5,493 bases of DNA from Actinomycetes bacterium (GCA_021807965.1 JAKBCI010000134.1:1-5493); one strand, 5' to 3'. Shown: positions 1 to 5,493, counted from the stretch's first letter. Notes: generated from the sequence alone by a model not told the origin. Program-made: numbers and translations.

Positions 1-1057
1 TCAGTCGCTGTCCCTCGATGGTGTCGCGCAGGGGGTTGAGCTTGCGTCGCACCCCGGCCGTGCGCTGCGCCTGATCCGGCGCGATGAAGGTTCGCCCGAT
101 GTAGCGGTTCTTCACGAGCCCGTAGCCGAAGGGAATGCCCGACGCCTGGGCGTAGCCCTCGGCGGCGGGCACCCCCGAGTCGGGCACCCCCATCACCAGG
201 TCGGCCTCGACTGGCGCGTGGCGCGCGAGCCGTTCGCCCATGCGCCGGCGAACCGAGTGGACCTGGTGGCCCATCAGGTACGCGTCGGGCCGCGCAAAGT
301 AGACGAACTCAAAGATGCACAGCCGCGTCGGTCCCGCGGCGGGCTCGAGCAGCCTCGTCGACGTGAACCCGTCCGTGGTGATCGTGATCATCTCGCCGGG
401 CTCGACCTCGCGCACGAAGGTCGCGCCCACCACGTCGAGCGCGGGCGTCTCGGAGGCGACGATCCACCCGTCGGCCCTCTCGGGCGGGCCGAGCCGACCC
501 AGGCACAGCGGGCGAAAGCCGTGCGGATCACGCACCGCGTGGATCGCGTCGGCCTCGAGCACCACCATGGAAAAGGCCCCCTCGGCCCGGCGCAGCACGT
601 CGTGCAGCGCCTCGGGGATCGTCGCGCCGTCACTCACCGCGCGCGCGAGGAGTTCGGCCACGAGGTCCGAGTCCGACAGCATCGCCGTCACGAGCAGTCC
701 GGCCTGTGCGGCGAGGTCGACCGTGTTGGTCAGGTTGCCGTTGTGGGCGAGGGCGAACCCCGACGCGCCGGCGGAGCGAAAGACCGGCTGAGCGGCGGTC
801 CAGTTCGCCGACCCCGAGGTCGAGTAGCGGGTGTGGCCGATGACCGTGTCGCCGGCGAGGGCCCGCAACGTCGTATCGGCGAAGACGTGGCTGACGAGCC
901 CGTTGTCTTTTACCACGGTGATCTGGTGATCGTGGAACGCGGCCATGCCCGCCGACTCCTGTCCGCGGTGCTGCAGGGCGTAGAGCGCGTCGTAGCAGGC
1001 GTAGGCCGCGTCGCGTCCCGACGCGACGATGCCGACGACGCCGCAGGCCTCCTTCAC
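1..1057 (-). CDS. purF: Amidophosphoribosyltransferase (glutamine PRPP amidotransferase), C-terminus cut off by window edge
   Basis: PurF transfers ammonia from glutamine to PRPP to give 5-phosphoribosylamine, the first committed step of cytoplasmic de novo purine synthesis. About 352 codons are visible. With the chosen GTG start the protein opens MKEACGVVGI, with the nucleophile Cys at residue 5. The class II glutaminase landmarks follow: YALQHRGQES, HTRYSTSG (Arg77), LAHNGNLTN (Asn106/Gly107) and LSDSDLV (Asp131). Counted from the catalytic Cys, the Arg and Asp fall at 73 and 127, matching E. coli numbering. The phosphoribosyltransferase half begins (GVPDSGVPAAEGYA, then KNRYIGRTFI), but the frame leaves the window just before the expected PRPP loop. 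The Fe-S cysteines of the Gram-positive type therefore cannot be checked. Alternative in-frame starts are ATG 1114 and ATG 1147. I prefer GTG 1057 because G/C at codon third positions drops to about 58% upstream of it. No strong ribosome binding site is seen at any of the three. Confidence 0.96.
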   Translation of the reverse strand, partial: MKEACGVVGIVASGRDAAYACYDALYALQHRGQESAGMAAFHDHQITVVKDNGLVSHVFADTTLRALAGDTVIGHTRYSTSGSANWTAAQPVFRSAGASGFALAHNGNLTNTVDLAAQAGLLVTAMLSDSDLVAELLARAVSDGATIPEALHDVLRRAEGAFSMVVLEADAIHAVRDPHGFRPLCLGRLGPPERADGWIVASETPALDVVGATFVREVEPGEMITITTDGFTSTRLLEPAAGPTRLCIFEFVYFARPDAYLMGHQVHSVRRRMGERLARHAPVEADLVMGVPDSGVPAAEGYAQASGIPFGYGLVKNRYIGRTFIAPDQAQRTAGVRRKLNPLRDTIEGQRL

Positions 1058-1137
1058 GGGTGGCCCACCACGCGGGTCGTCGAGAAACGCACGGCGACAG
1101 TCTGGCACAGTCATCGGAGCGGTCGAGACGCACTCGC

Positions 1138-1143
1138 TACGCT
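1138..1143 (+). promoter_or_regulatory. Possible -10 element for a leaderless PHP transcript
   Basis: TACGCT fits the TAnnnT -10 pattern and is followed by exactly six bases (TCATGC) and then the GTG start. Transcription would begin at or next to the start codon. No Shine-Dalgarno sequence is visible, which fits a leaderless message of the kind common in actinobacteria. No convincing -35 is seen. This is inferred from pattern only. Confidence 0.25.
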
Positions 1144-1149
1144 TCATGC

Positions 1150-2088
1150 GTGATCGACTTGCACACCCATTCGACCTACTCGGACGGCTCCGATCGGCCC
1201 GCCGAGCTGGCTCGTCGCGCCCGGACGGTGGGCTTGCGCGCCATCGCCCTGACCGATCACGACACGACCGCGGGCCACGAGGAGATGGCGCTGGCCTGCG
1301 CCGCCGAGGGCGTTGACTACGTCGTGGGCGTCGAGGTCTCGCTGCGCGACAACGAGTTCCCGAAGTCGCATCACGACGGCACCGTCGGTCCGCGCAACGT
1401 CCACGTGCTCGCCTACTTCGTGCCGACCGACCCCAACCACCCCGTCCAGGCCCGTCTCGCCGAGCTGCGCCACGATCGCGACGTGCGCAACGTCGCCCTC
1501 GTGGACGTGCTGCGCGAGCGCGGGTTCGTGCGACTCGACCTCGAGTACCTGACCGCGTTGGCCGGCAACGTCCACTCGGTCGGCCGGCCGCACTTCGCGC
1601 GCGCGATGTTCGAGCTGCACCCCGAGATCGTCGGGGCGCGAACGGCGTCGACCTGGAACCAGCTCTTCACCGACTGGCTGGGCGACGGGGGCCAGGCCTA
1701 CATCCCCAAGGGCAGCATGTCCATCGAATCCTTCCTCGAGGCCACGGCCGGTTCGGGCGTCGTCGTGTCGATCGCCCACCCGCTCGTTAACTACCTCGAC
1801 GACCAGCCTCTCTCGTACGCCGAGCGCACGATGCCGCGCGTGCTCGACTCGCTGCGCGAGCGCGGGGTCGTCGGCGTCGAGGCCTACTACGGCAACAACG
1901 ACGAGGCGACGCGCTCGCTGATGGTGCGCCTGACCCGCAACGCCGGCCTGATCCCCACCGGCGGCTCGGACTACCACGGCTCCTACAAGCAGGACATCGA
2001 ACTCGGCCTCGGACGCACCGGCGACCTGCGCGTGCCCGATCACGTCCTCGACGAGCTGCGCGGCGCCCACGAGGACGCGCTCGCCTAG
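1150..2088 (+). CDS. PHP-domain metallo-phosphoesterase (TrpH/YciV-like)
   Basis: This is a 312-residue protein of the PHP family (COG0613 type). Relatives include E. coli YciV (RNase AM, a 5'-3' exonuclease) and a 3',5'-nucleoside bisphosphate phosphatase. The exact substrate here cannot be told. The metal-site motifs are all present in order: DLHTHSTYSDG (His5, His7, Asp12), LTDHDT (Asp36, His37), VGVEVS (Glu62), NVHVLAY (His85), GRPHFARAM (His148), SIAHP (His210) and GGSDYHG (Asp274, His276). The gene is therefore probably an active phosphoesterase. The start is GTG 1150, immediately before the first motif, as in relatives. A longer frame back to ATG 1060 would run through the purF upstream region and add about 30 residues unlike the family. 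It diverges from purF and sits between two purine genes on the opposite strand. Its stop codon lies inside a hairpin. Confidence 0.93.
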   Translation: MIDLHTHSTYSDGSDRPAELARRARTVGLRAIALTDHDTTAGHEEMALACAAEGVDYVVGVEVSLRDNEFPKSHHDGTVGPRNVHVLAYFVPTDPNHPVQARLAELRHDRDVRNVALVDVLRERGFVRLDLEYLTALAGNVHSVGRPHFARAMFELHPEIVGARTASTWNQLFTDWLGDGGQAYIPKGSMSIESFLEATAGSGVVVSIAHPLVNYLDDQPLSYAERTMPRVLDSLRERGVVGVEAYYGNNDEATRSLMVRLTRNAGLIPTGGSDYHGSYKQDIELGLGRTGDLRVPDHVLDELRGAHEDALA

Positions 2089-2104
2089 TCCCCGTCGGAC
2101 TAGG
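2084..2104. terminator. Bidirectional hairpin containing both convergent stop codons
   Basis: A perfect 8-bp stem, CCTAGTCC (2084-2091) and GGACTAGG (2097-2104), encloses a 5-base loop, CCGTC. The left arm contains the TAG of the plus-strand PHP gene (2086-2088). The right arm contains the TAG, read on the minus strand at 2102-2100, of the small minus-strand ORF. There is no U tract on either side, so it would have to act as a tail-less terminator. A second, weaker GC hairpin, CCGGC/GCCGG with a four-base loop, lies at 2119-2132. The hairpin is seen directly; the terminator role is inferred. Confidence 0.6.
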
Positions 2105-2237
2105 GTCCCGCGTAGCGACCGGCCGTGGCCGGCGAGAGGGCCTCTACAGTCCTGGAATTGGCGACGTCGGTCGTCCCGTCGGCGTGCAGGGTGGCCAGCG
2201 CATCGCGCAGGTACGTCTCGATCCCGAGCTCGATCAT
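2100..2237 (-). CDS. Small hypothetical ORF downstream of purL (45 aa)
   Basis: I do not recognise this product. The frame runs from ATG 2237 to TAG at 2102-2100 and gives a 45-residue peptide beginning MIELGIETYLRDALATLHAD and ending in AGRYAGP. Nearly all of its third codon positions are G or C, as in the clear genes of this window. Its stop lies 11 bases from the convergent PHP stop, inside the shared hairpin, which also suggests a real gene end. Against it, the peptide is very short, there is no clear ribosome binding site, and the purL-like repeat directly upstream is in a different frame. It may be a small protein, or the surviving C-terminal end of a gene whose front was lost when the purL fragment arrived. 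Confidence 0.35.
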   Translation of the reverse strand: MIELGIETYLRDALATLHADGTTDVANSRTVEALSPATAGRYAGP

Positions 2238-2254
2238 CGCGCCGCTGCTCGCAT

Positions 2255-2362
2255 CGCGCCGCGCGCGCGGGCGAGCAGGCCGCCGGGGTCACTGGTCGCG
2301 AGCAGGTAGCGGCCGGGGAACTCACTGAAGAGCTCGACGTCCGAGACGCCGTCGACGCGCGC
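2255..2362 (-). pseudogene. Displaced fragment of purL (copy of codons 670-705)
   Basis: This 108-bp stretch matches purL positions 2516-2623 at a constant offset of 261 bases with only two differences (2324 against 2585, and 2355 against 2616). In purL frame it spells ADGVSDVELFSEFPGRY and on to LLARARGA. One difference is silent (Ser682 AGC to AGT) and the other changes Ala672 to Val. Both are C-to-T on the coding strand. The offset is 87 codons, so the fragment is in the same frame as purL. Reading on past the purL TAG (2386-2384) stays open for 49 codons until TGA at 2236-2234. There is no start codon or complete domain, so it is a remnant and not a gene. Both ends lie in CG-dinucleotide runs. 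Confidence 0.85.
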
Positions 2363-2383
2363 CGTTAAATCAATGCAATGCCG

Positions 2384-4630
2384 CTACGAGCGCCGGTCGA
2401 GTGCGTCGACGAGAGCGTCGCCGCGCCGGCGAGCGATGATCGCGACCTCGAGATCGATCCCCCCGACGCGCAGCCGATTCCCCCCGACGGCGCCGAGCAC
2501 CTCGGCGTCCACCCCCGCGCCGCGCGCGCGGGCGAGCAGGCCGCCGGGGTCACTGGTCGCGAGCAGGTAGCGGCCGGGGAACTCGCTGAAGAGCTCGACG
2601 TCCGAGACGCCGTCGGCGCGCGCGCCGATCTCGGTCGCGGCCGCGATCTCGGCCAGGGCGACGGCGAGACCGCCGCCGGCGACGTCGTGCACGGCCGACG
2701 GTCCCGTCCCCCCGGCACAGACCCGCGCCACCTCGGCGGCGACGAAGGCCGCCGAGGCCGCACTCGCCGCGTAGTCGATCTGTGGCGGACGTCCCGCGCG
2801 CTGGCCACGGCGCGTCGCCCAGCGACTGCCGGCCAGGGGAAAGGGGCGGTCCCCGGTCGCCGTTCGCCGCCCGACCAGCACCACGGCGTCGCCCGGTCGC
2901 CACGCCCACCCCGGCGGCGGCGCGGCGAGCACGTCGAGCAGACCGAGCAGGCCAATCACCGGCGTTGGATCGATGTCCTCGCCGGCGCTCTCGTTGTAGA
3001 GCGAGACGTTGCCGCCGATGACCGGCAGGTCGAAGGCGCGACAGGCCTCAGCGAGGCCGTCCACCGTCTCGGCGAGCTGCCACATCACGACGGGGTGCTC
3101 GGGATTGCCGAAGTTGAGACAGTTGACGACGGCCTTGGCGGTCGCCCCGACGCAGGCGAGATTGGCAACCCCCTCGGCCACCGTCAGGGCGACGCCGCGC
3201 CGAGGATCGAGAGCGCACCAACGCGGGTTCGAGTCGGTCGAGAGCGCGAGGCCGCGTCGAGACGTCGGCAGACCCGGACCGGCGAGGCGCAGCAGCGCCG
3301 CGTCGCGCCCCGGACCGACCACGGTATTCAAGAACAGCTGGGAGTCGTACTGGCGGTACACCCAGGCCGGATCGAGCAGGAGGTCGAGCAGGTCAGCGCC
3401 GAGGTCCCCCACCGGCTCGTTCGACGGCTCGTCGGCCCAGACCGCGTCGAGGTCGGCCGGCCGCTCGCGGGGGCGGTCGTAGAGGGGCGCCTCGTCGGCG
3501 AGCGATGCCGCGGGCACCTCGGCGAGCACGGGACCGTCGAAGCCGTCGCGCACCCGCAGCATCCCGACGCGACGACCGTCCGGCGTCGTCTCGGCCGCCA
3601 CGACGTGGCCGACGACGCTCGCGCGCACCTCCCACTTCGAGCACAGCGCGCGCACCGCCGGCCAGTTCTCGGGGGTGACGATGGCGAGCATGCGCTCCTG
3701 GCTCTCCGAGGTCATGATCTCGTAGGGCGCCATGCCGGCTTCGCGCAACGGCACGGCGTTGACGTCGACGTCCATGCCCACACCGCCGCGCGCGGCGGTC
3801 TCGCTGGTTGCGCAGACCAGACCGGCGCCGCCGAGGTCCTGGATGCCTACCGCGAGACCACGGTCGAGCAGCTCGAGGCAGGCCTCGATCAGGCGCTTCT
3901 CCTCGTACGGGTCGCCGACCTGGACGCTCGGCCGCTTCGCGTCGTCGAGGGCGGCCTGCGAAAAGCCCGCCGAGGCGAGCACCGAGACGCCGCCGATGCC
4001 GTCGCGACCGGTCGTCGAGCCGAGCAGCACGGCGAGGTTGCCCGGACCCGAGGCGATCCCGAGGACGAGGCGCTCCACCGGCAGCGCACCCGCGCAGAGC
4101 ACGTTGACCAGCGGATTGCCGGCGTAGGTGCGATCAAAGGTGAGTTCGCCACCCACGGTCGGCACGCCGACCGAGTTGCCGTAGCCCGAGATGCCGGCGA
4201 CCACCCCTTCTACGAGCCAGCGCTGGCGGGCGTCGTCGAGCTCGCCGAAGAAGAGCGGGTCCATCACCGCGAGGGGGCGAGCCCCCATGGTAAAGACGTC
4301 GCGCAGAATGCCGCCGACGCCCGTCGCCGCCCCCTGGTACGGCTCGATCGCCGAGGGGTGGTTGTGACTCTCGATGCGGATCGCGACGGCGATCCCGTCG
4401 CCGGCGTCGATGACGCCCGCGTTCTCGCCCGGTCCGACGAGAACGTGGTCGGCCGTCGTGGGCAGGCGCCGCAGGTGCAGCCGCGACGATTTATAGGAGC
4501 AGTGCTCGCTCCACATCACGCCGTAGAGGGCCAACTCGAGCTCGTTGGGCTCGCGGCCGAGGACGGCGCGGATCGCGTCGAGCTCGTCGTCGGTGAGCCC
4601 GAGAGCGCGGTGGAGGGGTTGAACGGTCAC
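2384..4630 (-). CDS. purL: Phosphoribosylformylglycinamidine synthase subunit PurL
   Basis: PurL uses ATP and ammonia, delivered by PurQ within a PurS/PurQ/PurL complex, to convert FGAR to FGAM, the fourth step of purine synthesis. The 748-residue length fits the small PurL form, which lacks the fused glutaminase of the large enzyme. Family motifs appear in order: MWSEHCSYKSSR (39-50, with His43), ESHNHPSAIEPYQGAATGVGG-type ATP/substrate loop (87-107), GYGNSVGVPTVGGE (149-162), DPYEEKRLIEA (240-250), GIQDLGGAGL (262-271) and MTSESQERML. The second half repeats the fold, with FGNPEHP, GGNVSLYNES and a C-terminal HDVAGGGLAVALAE (648-661). The start is GTG 4630: an in-frame TAG at 4642-4640 leaves no room for a longer protein. 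No good Shine-Dalgarno sequence precedes it. One oddity is that HDVAGGG replaces the commoner HDxSDGG. A 108-bp copy of codons 670-705 lies just downstream. Confidence 0.97.
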   Translation of the reverse strand: MTVQPLHRALGLTDDELDAIRAVLGREPNELELALYGVMWSEHCSYKSSRLHLRRLPTTADHVLVGPGENAGVIDAGDGIAVAIRIESHNHPSAIEPYQGAATGVGGILRDVFTMGARPLAVMDPLFFGELDDARQRWLVEGVVAGISGYGNSVGVPTVGGELTFDRTYAGNPLVNVLCAGALPVERLVLGIASGPGNLAVLLGSTTGRDGIGGVSVLASAGFSQAALDDAKRPSVQVGDPYEEKRLIEACLELLDRGLAVGIQDLGGAGLVCATSETAARGGVGMDVDVNAVPLREAGMAPYEIMTSESQERMLAIVTPENWPAVRALCSKWEVRASVVGHVVAAETTPDGRRVGMLRVRDGFDGPVLAEVPAASLADEAPLYDRPRERPADLDAVWADEPSNEPVGDLGADLLDLLLDPAWVYRQYDSQLFLNTVVGPGRDAALLRLAGPGLPTSRRGLALSTDSNPRWCALDPRRGVALTVAEGVANLACVGATAKAVVNCLNFGNPEHPVVMWQLAETVDGLAEACRAFDLPVIGGNVSLYNESAGEDIDPTPVIGLLGLLDVLAAPPPGWAWRPGDAVVLVGRRTATGDRPFPLAGSRWATRRGQRAGRPPQIDYAASAASAAFVAAEVARVCAGGTGPSAVHDVAGGGLAVALAEIAAATEIGARADGVSDVELFSEFPGRYLLATSDPGGLLARARGAGVDAEVLGAVGGNRLRVGGIDLEVAIIARRRGDALVDALDRRS
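2516..2623 (-). repeat. Parental copy of the 108-bp direct repeat, inside purL
   Basis: This is the copy within intact purL (residues about 670-705, the FSEFPGRYLLAT part of the C-terminal domain). The other copy is at 2255-2362, in direct orientation, with 106 of 108 bases identical. The sequences flanking the two copies are unrelated. It is therefore not a simple tandem duplication of a 261-bp unit. Confidence 0.9.
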
Positions 4631-4636
4631 GATCCT

Positions 4637-4642
4637 AAACTA
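4637..4642 (-). promoter_or_regulatory. Possible -10 element for a leaderless purL transcript
   Basis: On the minus strand, TAGTTT (TAnnnT) is followed by six bases (AGGATC) and then the purL GTG. This is the same spacing as the candidate before the PHP gene. Transcription would start at or near the start codon, which would explain the lack of a ribosome binding site. The AGG three bases before GTG is too close to be a good Shine-Dalgarno sequence. The assignment rests on pattern and spacing only. Confidence 0.3.
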
Positions 4643-4733
4643 CGACATCGCCTCAGCGTCCCCACTGGTCGTCGACGTGACTGGGCCCCGTGGCGCAAGA
4701 AATCTCGAGCAATTTCATTTGGCGACTCGGGCT

Positions 4734-4746
4734 ATGACGGCGTCAT
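4734..4746. promoter_or_regulatory. Perfect 13-bp palindrome, possible operator
   Basis: ATGACG-G-CGTCAT is a perfect inverted repeat with a single central base. It lies about 100 bases upstream of the purL start in the divergent intergenic region. It has the shape of a dimeric regulator site, but I cannot name a regulator, and it may be chance. Confidence 0.25.
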
Positions 4747-4820
4747 GGGGGGCTGACGGGTTCGCGGACCACGCAGTTCCTACGTGTGCAGCGCGGCGAA
4801 GTGCTGACCAACCTGAAGCG

Positions 4821-4971
4821 ATGTAAACCCTCTAATTCAGCCGATTTCTAGGAACTATTTACTAGAACGTACGTTACGAACACTAAAAAAGTCTCACTAG
4901 TGGACGTTGCTATTAGACTGTGGCTACGCCACGCACTTACACTGGTGCTTTCACAAAACTACGGAGATCTC
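4821..4971 (+). promoter_or_regulatory. AT-rich palindromic upstream region of the basic-protein gene
   Basis: These 151 bases are about 42% GC by direct count, far below the rest of the window. They hold several symmetric elements: TTCTAG (4846-4851) facing CTAGAA (4862-4867), the palindrome AACGTACGTT (4866-4875), CACTAGTG (4895-4902) flanked by GTC/GAC arms with one bulged base, and a GTGGC-TAC-GCCAC hairpin (4920-4932). Candidate -10 hexamers of TAnnnT type are TAGACT (4914-4919) and TACACT (4938-4943). Neither has a strong -35. The gene's promoter probably lies here, and some palindromes may be operators. The left part of the intergenic region (4643-4820) is GC-richer and holds no gene that I can support. 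Confidence 0.45.
4963..4966 (+). promoter_or_regulatory. Ribosome binding site deciding the start at 4972
   Basis: GGAG lies five bases before ATG 4972. It is the clearest Shine-Dalgarno sequence in the window. It selects this start over the upstream in-frame GTG/ATG possibilities near 4900, which would put AT-rich, promoter-like sequence into the protein. Confidence 0.7.
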
Positions 4972-5409
4972 ATGCCGACTGCCACCAAGAAAACGCCCGC
5001 GAAAAAGATCGCTACGCGCGCCATGACCGCTGACCACAAGGCCAAATTGGCCCAGGGTCGCAACGAGTCGCGCATCGTGAGCCGCTACCTCGACGCGCTC
5101 GCCGCCGGCAAGGGCAAGCGGGGCCGCAAGCGCACGCCGGAGTCGATCAACATGCAGATCACCCGGCTCGACAAGGAGCTCGCCGAAGCGACGCCGATTC
5201 GTCGCCTCGAGCTCGTGCAGCGCCGCTTCGACCTGGTGGCCGAGCGCGACCGCCTCGCGAGCCGGGTCGACATCGAGGGCCTGGAGAAGTCCTTCGTGAA
5301 GATCGCCAAGTCCTACGCGCAGCGCAACGCCATCGGGTACGCCGCCTTTCGCGAGCTCGGCGTCAGCGCCGACGTGCTAAAGCGCGCCAACATCTCGCGC
5401 GCCCGCTAG
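4972..5409 (+). CDS. Small basic helical protein of unknown function
   Basis: A 145-residue protein without a function I can assign. It resembles conserved hypothetical proteins I recall from actinobacterial genomes, but I cannot name a family. Residues 1-16 are a Lys/Ala/Thr/Pro-rich basic tail (KKTPAKKIATR), like those of histone-like or ribosome-associated proteins. Residues 19-45 look helical. Residues 47-54 are a basic patch, KGKRGRKR. Residues 57-98 are a charged, heptad-like helix that may form a coiled coil. The C-terminal part (100-145) carries SFVKIAKSYAQRNAIGYAAF and RELGVSADVLKRANISR, compact and possibly helix-turn-helix-like. There is no signal peptide or membrane segment, so it should be cytoplasmic. 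It could bind nucleic acid, which I infer from charge only. Codon use matches the host's high-GC pattern. It is divergent from purL, but a shared function is not implied. Confidence 0.85.
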   Translation: MPTATKKTPAKKIATRAMTADHKAKLAQGRNESRIVSRYLDALAAGKGKRGRKRTPESINMQITRLDKELAEATPIRRLELVQRRFDLVAERDRLASRVDIEGLEKSFVKIAKSYAQRNAIGYAAFRELGVSADVLKRANISRAR

Positions 5410-5493
5410 GGCGTACGCGCCGAGAAAGCCCGCGAGCAGGATCCGCCCGTCCCCGCTGCCGAGCAGCGTCGACATGGCGCGCTCGGGGTGGGG
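5377..5493 (-). CDS. 3' end of an unidentified minus-strand gene, start outside window
   Basis: The frame open from the right edge ends at TAG (5379-5377) and gives 38 visible residues including ERAMSTLLGSGDGRILLAGF and then LGAYALAGARDVGAL. From 5493 to about 5415 almost every third codon position is G or C, the local signature of real coding sequence. The frame overlaps the convergent basic-protein gene by 33 bases at their 3' ends. I do not recognise the product. The visible tail is fairly hydrophobic (ILLAGFLGAYALAGA), but too little is seen to call a membrane segment. A competing plus-strand start at ATG 5474 has only about seven codons in view and no ribosome binding site. Confidence 0.4.
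   Translation of the reverse strand, partial: PHPERAMSTLLGSGDGRILLAGFLGAYALAGARDVGAL

Noticed and set aside
1144..2325. A 393-codon minus-strand frame opposite the PHP gene, and a 311-codon plus-strand frame (218-1153) opposite purF
   Set aside because: Both are low-complexity shadows of genes with clear catalytic motifs on the other strand.
2089..2383. Mobile element explaining the purL duplication
   Set aside because: No terminal inverted repeats, transposase sequence or target-site duplication is visible around 2255-2362.
2378..4756. A 792-codon open frame on the plus strand opposite the whole of purL
   Set aside because: It is antisense to an unmistakable purL and rich in Arg/Gly/Ala with no domain. 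It arises from the strong G/C third-position bias of purL.
4677..4826. Possible small plus-strand frame ending ADQPEAM, in the purL upstream region
   Set aside because: Third codon positions show no G/C bias, there is no ribosome binding site, and the upstream part runs antisense into purL. A decayed remnant cannot be excluded.
4643..4971. tRNA or other structured RNA gene in the divergent intergenic region
   Set aside because: No cloverleaf arms, T-loop consensus or riboswitch core could be assembled. Only short isolated hairpins are present.
5410..5421. Short GGCG/CGCC hairpin after the basic-protein gene as a terminator
   Set aside because: The stem is only four pairs with no U tract, and it lies inside the probable convergent coding region.

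Overview
The window comes from a high-GC bacterium. Third codon positions in the clear genes are almost all G or C, GTG starts are used, and the purine genes are of the Gram-positive/actinobacterial type: a small, PurS/PurQ-dependent PurL and a PurF with an N-terminal nucleophile cysteine. An actinobacterium, possibly of the Acidimicrobiia, is the best guess. That is inference from overall sequence character, not from a marker gene.

Layout, left to right. (1) purF (amidophosphoribosyltransferase, first committed step of de novo purine synthesis) lies on the minus strand. Its C-terminal part is cut off by the left window edge. (2) A 92-base gap separates it from a divergent plus-strand gene for a PHP-family metallo-phosphoesterase. 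(3) The PHP gene ends in a hairpin that contains its own stop codon and, on the other strand, the stop codon of a small minus-strand ORF. (4) The stretch 2100-2383 holds that small ORF plus a 108-bp near-exact copy of an internal segment of purL. (5) purL (FGAM synthase large subunit) is complete on the minus strand. (6) A 341-base divergent intergenic region follows. Its right half is conspicuously AT-rich (about 42% GC) and full of short palindromes. (7) A complete plus-strand gene encodes a small, basic, helical protein of unknown function. (8) The 3' end of an unidentified minus-strand gene overlaps the tail of that gene at the right edge.

purL and purF catalyse steps four and one of the same pathway and point the same way, as in many actinobacteria. 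They are separated here by an opposite-strand PHP gene, so they cannot form a simple tight operon. No previously undescribed system stands out. The most unusual items are the displaced purL fragment just downstream of purL, the hairpin shared by two convergent stop codons, the AT-rich palindromic control region, and the uncharacterised basic protein it precedes.
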